Assembly: GCF_015352985.1 (NCBI RefSeq)
Contig: NZ_JACYXF010000039.1
Location: 1-55,650 of the forward strand
Origin: Noviherbaspirillum malthae
GTDB lineage: Bacteria > Pseudomonadota > Gammaproteobacteria > Burkholderiales > Burkholderiaceae_D
Direction of reading: 5' to 3'
DNA length: 55,650 nt
Below the pieces are notes generated by a model, which did not search any database, was not told the origin of the DNA, and worked only from the letters and a program-made list of their open reading frames with translations. Shown here in pieces: positions 51,058 to 55,650 of the stretch. The translations under genes and the position numbers were made by a program. Positions within the stretch are counted from its first letter, which is position 1; each line of letters begins with the position of its first letter.

Positions 51058-53375
51058 AGTACGCGGTCGCAGTGCGCGCCATGACCGAGTTCACCGCCAA
51101 GCGCGGCGATCTCGACCTGCGTTTCACGCCGGCGCCCACAGCGCAGGAAGGCATCGCGGGTCACGCCATCGTGGCGAGCCGCCGCCCCGCCGGCTACGAA
51201 AGCGAAATTACGCTCAGTGCGGAGTACAAGCACTTGCTGGTTCGGGGTCGGGCGGACGGCTATGATCCGGCGCTCAATCGTCTGGAAGAAGTGAAGACGT
51301 ACCGCGGCGATCTGGATCGCATGCCTGCAAACCACCGTTCCCTGCACTGGGCGCAGCTGAAGATCTACGGATGGCTGCTGTGCCGCGAGCGAGGCCTGCA
51401 GGAAGTGAATCTGGCGCTGGTCTATTTCGACATCGGCAGCCAGAAGGAAACCTTGCTTGCCGAACTGCATGCTGCTTCAGATCTGCAGGCCTTCTTCGAA
51501 CAGCAGTGCGAATGCTTCCTGGCTTGGTCGCAGCAGGAACTGGAGCATCGTGCAGGGCGCGATGCGGCGCTGACTGACCTGAGTTTTCCGCATGCATCCT
51601 TCCGCCCGGGTCAACGCCAGCTCGCGGAAGCGGTGTATCGGGCGGCTTCCGGCGGCCTGTGCCTGATGGCGCAAGCGCCCACCGGGATCGGAAAAACGGT
51701 GGGCACGCTCTTTCCAATGCTGAAGGCCTGTCCCGGCCAGAAGCTCGACAAGATTTTCTACCTGTCCGCAAAAACATCCGGGCGCGGCCTTGCACTCGAC
51801 GCGCTTGCCTGCATCGGCGAGTCGGATTCTTCTCTGCCCTTGCGCGTCCTGGAACTGACCGCGCGCGACAAGGCATGCGAGCATCCCGACAAAGCCTGTC
51901 ATGGCGAATCCTGCCCGCTGGCGCAAGGGTTTTACGATCGTTTGCCGGCGGCGCGGCAAGCTGCGGTCGAAGTGAAGTTCCTCGACAAGAACAGGGTGCG
52001 CGAAGTCGCAGCGGCACACGAGGTCTGTCCGTATTATCTGGCGCAGGACCTTGCACGCTGGGCAGATGTGGTCGTGGGCGACTACAACTATTATTTCGAC
52101 GCGTCTGCCATGCTGCATGGCATGACGCTCGCCAATCAATGGCAGGTCGGCGTACTCGTGGATGAAGCGCATAACCTGGTCGACCGCGCCCGCAAGATGT
52201 ACAGTGCCGAACTTGACCAGGCGGCGCTGCGGCAACTGCGGAGAACCGCGCCAGCGATATTGCAGAAATCTCTCGACCGGCTCAACAGGCAATGGAACGC
52301 GCTGCACAAAGAGCAGACCCTGCCTTATCAGGTTCATGCTGAGGTGCCCGAGAAGTTCTCGACCTCGCTGCAGCAGGCCATCACCGAAATCACGGAATAT
52401 TTCATTGAACATCCTGTAGCCGTCGATCATGCGCTGCAGCGGTTCTACTTCGATGCGCTGCATTTCTCACGCCTGCTTGAGGCGTTCGGCAAGCACTCCC
52501 TGTTCGATATCTCCAAGACATCGCATGCCGACGGCTACGCAGGCAATGCCGTGCTATGCCTGCGCAACATCATTCCGGCGCCCTTTCTCGAGTCTCGCTT
52601 TGCCGCAAGCCGCTCCACAATCCTGTTTTCCGCCACGCTGAGCCCGTGGTACTTCTATAGCGACACGCTCGGGCTGCCTGCATCCACGGTATGCGTCGAC
52701 GTGGATTCTCCTTTTTCCGCCGAACAGCTGTCGGTGCAGATCGTCAGCCGCATCTCGACGCGCTACCAGCATCGGGACCGGTCGATCGAACCTATCGCCA
52801 ACTTGTTGGCGGAACGGTATGCCGCCCACCCCGGCAACTATCTCGCATTTTTCAGCAGCTTTGACTACATGCAGAAGGTGGCCGACCTGATCAGGGAGCG
52901 GCATCCCGGCATTCCGTCATGGGCGCAGGAGCGGCAGATGCAGGAAAACGAAAAGGAAGCCTTTCTTGCGCGGTTCGCGCCCGGAGGAAAAGGCATAGGC
53001 TTCGCCGTGCTTGGCGGCGCCTTTGGCGAGGGCGTGGATCTTCCCGGAGATCGGCTGGTTGGCGCCTTCATCGCCACGCTCGGCCTGCCGCAATACAACC
53101 CTGTGAATGAACAGATCCGCGAGCGCATGGATGCAGTATTCGGTGCGGGCTCGGGTTATGACTACGCCTATCTTTATCCAGGCATGCAGAAGGTGGTGCA
53201 GGCTGCAGGCCGCGTGATCCGGACGCAAACCGATCGAGGCGTCGTGTTCCTGATCGACGACCGCTTCGCGCGCGGCGAGGTGCGAGAACTGCTGCCCGCA
53301 TGGTGGAAGGTCGAGATGGAGCATGGCAGAGCCATGCGCACTGCCGTCCGTGCCGCCGCTCCTTTGGAAACCTGA
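51054..53375 (+). CDS. RecB-type nuclease fused to an XPD/DinG-like iron-sulfur helicase
   Basis: A protein of 773 residues. The N-terminal part has a Cas4/RecB-like nuclease pattern: GRADG (Asp68), LEEVK (Glu79, Lys81) and QLKIY (Gln101, Tyr105). A superfamily 2 helicase follows with Walker A APTGIGKT (208-215) and DEAH (370-373). Four cysteines (275, 282, 287, 325) between them are placed like the [4Fe-4S] cluster of XPD and DinG. QAAGRVIRTQTDRG is the arginine-finger motif VI. The start is TTG 51054, because AGGAGG lies 7 bases before it; an ATG at 51036 is also possible. The TTGA overlap with the FAN1-type gene implies a joint role in crosslink or flap repair. Confidence 0.9.
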   Translation: MKYAVAVRAMTEFTAKRGDLDLRFTPAPTAQEGIAGHAIVASRRPAGYESEITLSAEYKHLLVRGRADGYDPALNRLEEVKTYRGDLDRMPANHRSLHWAQLKIYGWLLCRERGLQEVNLALVYFDIGSQKETLLAELHAASDLQAFFEQQCECFLAWSQQELEHRAGRDAALTDLSFPHASFRPGQRQLAEAVYRAASGGLCLMAQAPTGIGKTVGTLFPMLKACPGQKLDKIFYLSAKTSGRGLALDALACIGESDSSLPLRVLELTARDKACEHPDKACHGESCPLAQGFYDRLPAARQAAVEVKFLDKNRVREVAAAHEVCPYYLAQDLARWADVVVGDYNYYFDASAMLHGMTLANQWQVGVLVDEAHNLVDRARKMYSAELDQAALRQLRRTAPAILQKSLDRLNRQWNALHKEQTLPYQVHAEVPEKFSTSLQQAITEITEYFIEHPVAVDHALQRFYFDALHFSRLLEAFGKHSLFDISKTSHADGYAGNAVLCLRNIIPAPFLESRFAASRSTILFSATLSPWYFYSDTLGLPASTVCVDVDSPFSAEQLSVQIVSRISTRYQHRDRSIEPIANLLAERYAAHPGNYLAFFSSFDYMQKVADLIRERHPGIPSWAQERQMQENEKEAFLARFAPGGKGIGFAVLGGAFGEGVDLPGDRLVGAFIATLGLPQYNPVNEQIRERMDAVFGAGSGYDYAYLYPGMQKVVQAAGRVIRTQTDRGVVFLIDDRFARGEVRELLPAWWKVEMEHGRAMRTAVRAAAPLET

Positions 53376-53377
53376 GC

Positions 53378-53845
53378 TTATTGGACAGGTACCGGCAGAT
53401 TCGCCGGCACCGGTACGGCGGTCACGCTGTTTTGAGGACTGCCCTCGATCACCCTGTCGGAATAAACCAGGTAAATCAGTGTATTGCGCTTCTGATCGAC
53501 CATGCGCACGACACGTACGCGCTTGAAGAGGATCGATGCCCTTTCTGAAAACACTTCCTCCTGACGCGGTACCTTGCCATTGAAACGTACTTCGCCGACT
53601 TGCCGGCAGGCGACCGATGCTTCGGATTTGTCTTCCGCAACGCCGATGGCACCCTTGATGCCCCCGGTACGCGCGCGTGACATGTAACAGCTCACGCCTG
53701 ATACCTTGGGATCGTCGAATACATCGACAACGATCTTGTGATTGGGGCCGATGAATTTGAATACCGTATCGACTTCGCCGATCTGCTCCGCAAATACGGG
53801 AGTCAACGTGCCGAGGAGCAATGGAAGAATAGCGAGCAAGCGCAT
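53378..53845 (-). CDS. creA: CreA-family exported protein
   Basis: A protein of 155 residues from ATG 53845 (AAGGA upstream). The signal peptide is about 1-19 (MRLLAILPLLLGTLTPVFA). The mature part has EQIGEVDTVFKFIGPNHKIV, DVFDDPKVSGVSCYMSRART, GGIKGAIGVAEDKSEASVAC and RVVRMVDQKRNTLIYLVYSD, which match E. coli CreA along its length. CreA is a periplasmic protein of unknown function. Two cysteines could form a disulfide. The gene is convergent with the helicase gene, with only two bases between stops. Confidence 0.9.
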   Translation of the reverse strand: MRLLAILPLLLGTLTPVFAEQIGEVDTVFKFIGPNHKIVVDVFDDPKVSGVSCYMSRARTGGIKGAIGVAEDKSEASVACRQVGEVRFNGKVPRQEEVFSERASILFKRVRVVRMVDQKRNTLIYLVYSDRVIEGSPQNSVTAVPVPANLPVPVQ

Positions 53846-53994
53846 GATTTTCCTTATGATGATGACATGTAGGAACATGCTACGCCAATTTCGCTCGCGA
53901 ACGCTTGACGCGGTTCACCTGTCTATCGGCAGAACGGCCGCGATCGGCAACGATTTCCTCTGGATGCCTACGTCAATGCTTTTCTCAAGGAACC

Positions 53995-54486
53995 ATGTCT
54001 CTTCACCCCAAACTTCAAGTTTTCCTGGACCTCGACGGTGTGTTTGCCGATTTCGACGCTCGCGTCAAGCATCTCACCAGCAAGCATCCCAGTCAGCTCG
54101 ATCGATCGCGGCTCTGGAAAATGATCAACTCCGACAAGCGCTTCTTCGCCAAACTGGAACTTATCGAAGGATGCATGGCATTGTGGGAGGCGACGCGCGA
54201 CCTTGAACCTGTCTTCCTCACCGGCGCCCCTTCCAACAAAACCTTTCAGCAGCAAAAAAAGGAATGGGTGGCGCGCATTTTCGGACCCGAATTCACGGTC
54301 CATGTCGTGCCGAAAAAACTCAAGCAGGACTACAGCGGACCCCACAAGGTCCTGATTGACGACACGCCTGAGAATATCGAACAGTGGATCGCAAGAGGTG
54401 GGCATGGGATTCTCCACAAGGGAGACCATGCATCAACGATCAAAGCTCTGCAGGAATTGATCTCAATTTATGAGAACGAGAAATAA
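53995..54486 (+). CDS. HAD-superfamily 5'-nucleotidase-like hydrolase
   Basis: A protein of 163 residues from ATG 53995, with AAGGA upstream; the open frame to 53905 adds unrelated residues. HAD motif 1 is VFLDLDGVFADFD (Asp12 and Asp14), motif 2 is FLTGAPSNKT, and motif 4 is KVLIDDTPENIEQW. The size and DLDGVxADF pattern match NT5C-type 5'(3')-deoxyribonucleotidases, which dephosphorylate nucleoside monophosphates in the cytoplasm. Substrate choice cannot be read from sequence. A hairpin pair follows the stop. Confidence 0.82.
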   Translation: MSLHPKLQVFLDLDGVFADFDARVKHLTSKHPSQLDRSRLWKMINSDKRFFAKLELIEGCMALWEATRDLEPVFLTGAPSNKTFQQQKKEWVARIFGPEFTVHVVPKKLKQDYSGPHKVLIDDTPENIEQWIARGGHGILHKGDHASTIKALQELISIYENEK

Positions 54487-54488
54487 CG

Positions 54489-54538
54489 GCTATCGCTGCT
54501 GATAGCTGCCGGGGAGTAGCCGCCTGAAAAGCAGGCGG
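54489..54538 (+). terminator. Paired hairpins after the HAD gene
   Basis: GCTATC-GCTGCT-GATAGC (54489-54506) begins 3 bases after the stop codon and is followed by CCGCCTG-AAAAG-CAGGCGG (54520-54538). Neither has a clear T-run. They may end transcription from the HAD gene and, from the other side, the hemerythrin gene. Confidence 0.35.
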
Positions 54539-54649
54539 AGCAAGGCCTGTTCCAATCCATAGCTTTGCGTCGTGCAAGGAAACGCCTTCCCTCACGCTTA
54601 CGGAGAGAAGGCGAAGAATGATTCGCAAAGGTCTGACTCGATCGATAGA

Positions 54650-55153
54650 TCAGTGCGCACGTTTATCGGATGCGCGGGCCTGATCGCTGACCATGCTTGC
54701 CTCATAGGCTTGCATCTGTATGCCCAGTTGCGCCAAGTCCATGCCGGACTGCTGCACCTCGGGGAAAAGCTTCTGCTCCTCGCTCTGGACATGCTGCATG
54801 ATGGCATCACGAAGCTGCACCATCATCTGGTCGTACTGCGCGCTCCCGACCTGCATGCTTTTGAGCTGGTCGATTAGTTGTTTAGCTTCCTGGTGTTCCT
54901 GTTCGGAATGATCAATAAGAGAAGCGTCGATCTGATGAACCGCAGGATAGAAGACCGTTTCTTCCAGGCTCGTATGCATTTCAAGCAGTTCCAGAATCCG
55001 AGGGCCGGCTTCTTGCTTGACCTTCATGTCTTGCGTCGTCGTATAACGCTCGAACAACTGCTTCACGAATGCGTGGTCCGCTTTCAAAGCTTCCAATGGT
55101 TGATCAACGGGAAATCCTGATTGGCTGCGATGCTCATTGGGGTCGATATCCAT
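54650..55153 (-). CDS. Hemerythrin-like HHE-domain protein
   Basis: A protein of 167 residues from ATG 55153 with AAGGAG upstream. Four predicted helices carry the iron ligands of an HHE cation-binding domain: His27 (LKADHAFVKQLFE), His60 and Glu64 (EMHTSLEETVFYP), His82 or His87 (DHSEQEHQEA) and His121 with Glu125 (MQHVQSEEQKLFPE). The domain may bind a di-iron centre and sense oxygen or nitric oxide, or protect iron-sulfur enzymes. The final 35 residues are Gln-rich and charged. It is an isolated gene in the cytoplasm, likely stress-related by family. Confidence 0.87.
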   Translation of the reverse strand: MDIDPNEHRSQSGFPVDQPLEALKADHAFVKQLFERYTTTQDMKVKQEAGPRILELLEMHTSLEETVFYPAVHQIDASLIDHSEQEHQEAKQLIDQLKSMQVGSAQYDQMMVQLRDAIMQHVQSEEQKLFPEVQQSGMDLAQLGIQMQAYEASMVSDQARASDKRAH

Positions 55154-55506
55154 TCAATGCTCCTTATGTCATCTTTGGCTAGAGGTAGAAGTGTAGAAAA
55201 CCGCGAGCCGATAACAAGGTACTGTCGGAAACAATATGGACTTTTATGACGCCTGAGTCGGCATGGAAGAACGCGCCATGATATGCGGTACGTTTTTGAT
55301 CAGGTATGGAAGGGAATTGTGTAATGTGCCCTGGACGGCAATAATCTGTGCCACGCAGTACATCGTCCGGCATCAAGAACAGGAGCTTGGCCGGAATCTT
55401 GGATCACCCGCCGCGGCCTGCTACGGATCACGCGATGGCACACTTGTCCGAGCACGCGCCGGGCATGCACTGCGCATGTGCTGCAATTCCGTCCGCGCAA
55501 AGCAAA
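55154..55506. other. Intergenic region before the rRNA operon end
   Basis: This 350-base stretch lies between the hemerythrin start (minus) and the rRNA terminator. The short frames in it have no ribosome-binding site and no recognisable product. Apart from a likely promoter zone for the hemerythrin gene near 55154-55250, I see nothing in it. Confidence 0.4.
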
Positions 55507-55536
55507 CAGCCCTGCGTCCGGATGGAGGCAGGGCTG
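55507..55536 (-). terminator. Intrinsic terminator of the rRNA operon
   Basis: CAGCCCTG (55507-55514) pairs with CAGGGCTG (55529-55536). Read on the minus strand, the stem is followed by TTTGCTTTG. It lies 14 bases beyond the 3' end of the 5S rRNA gene. Confidence 0.7.
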
Positions 55537-55550
55537 ATGCGGTAGAACTA

Positions 55551-55650
55551 GCCTGACGATTACCTACTTTCACACTGGTTGCAGCACTATCATCGGCGCG
55601 ATGTCGTTTCACGGTCCTGTTCGGGATGGGAAGGGGTGGGACCAACTCGC
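55551..55650 (-). rRNA. rrf: 5S ribosomal RNA, 3' part
   Basis: The reverse complement of the last 100 bases reads as 5S rRNA. It contains TCCCACCCCTTCCCATCCCG (helix III and loop region), GAACAGGACCGTGAAACGAC, GCGCCGATGATAGT and GTGTGAAAGTAGGT, and ends CATCGTCAGGC-like (here AATCGTCAGGC). The 5' end of about 12-15 bases lies outside the window. It marks the end of an rRNA operon that continues to the right. Confidence 0.92.

Noticed and set aside
55263..55556. Open frame running into the rRNA terminator and 5S gene
   Set aside because: No ribosome-binding site or homology, and it overlaps the terminator and the end of an RNA gene.

Overview
The window is a GC-rich, densely packed chromosomal segment of about 56 kb. 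It most likely comes from a betaproteobacterium of the order Burkholderiales, and its flavour suggests Oxalobacteraceae (Herbaspirillum or Noviherbaspirillum type). The reasons are orphan Bug-type (TTT) solute-binding proteins, many LysR, IclR and TetR regulators, liv-type ABC transport, a DNA polymerase II, an ECF41 sigma factor and a FAN1-type nuclease. The taxonomic placement is inference. No phage, plasmid backbone or CRISPR array is visible. The only mobile DNA is the end of an IS630-type element at the left edge.

Layout. 1-780: an IS630 transposase tail abutting a LysR gene that has lost its DNA-binding half. 872-3383 (minus): L-tartrate dehydratase subunits TtdA and TtdB with a Bug binding protein. 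3681-8943: an SDR, a LysR regulator, a split transketolase pair and an ACS-family MFS carrier, which look like a sugar-acid or polyol module. 9026-11604: DUF2939 protein, metallo-beta-lactamase-fold lipoprotein, FKBP and a 53-aa protein. 11912-13392: a self-contained ECF41 module, with a recognisable ECF41 promoter, a carboxymuconolactone-decarboxylase-like protein and the sigma factor with its C-terminal signature motifs. 14029-24235: DNA polymerase II, thioredoxin 2, a chemoreceptor, a GGDEF-EAL enzyme, small envelope proteins and a PACE efflux protein.

24270-39820 is the largest coherent unit. One minus-strand operon (FadJ-like, thiolase, SDR, APH-family kinase) and a long minus-strand operon (livHMGFK, alcohol dehydrogenase, aldehyde dehydrogenase, Bug protein, iclR) flank a hotdog thioesterase. 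A perfect 17-bp palindrome, GTTTTGC-N3-GCAAAAC, lies upstream of both operons, and a 12/14 copy lies upstream of the thioesterase. This suggests one IclR regulon that imports an alcohol or acid, oxidises it and degrades it as a CoA ester.

40003-43484 is a TetR-controlled group (glutathione-type isomerase, degenerate SDR, MATE exporter). 43530-45156 holds a LysR, a tautomerase and a 53-aa membrane peptide. 45195-46886 is the most unusual locus. A stand-alone ClpP paralogue is divergent from a second ECF sigma factor, and both carry ECF41-like promoter motifs with exact 16-bp spacing. 46903-55153 contains NAD synthetase, a FAN1-type nuclease overlapping a nuclease-helicase fusion, CreA, a HAD nucleotidase and a hemerythrin-like protein. 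The window ends inside a 5S rRNA gene on the minus strand, so an rRNA operon lies just to the right.
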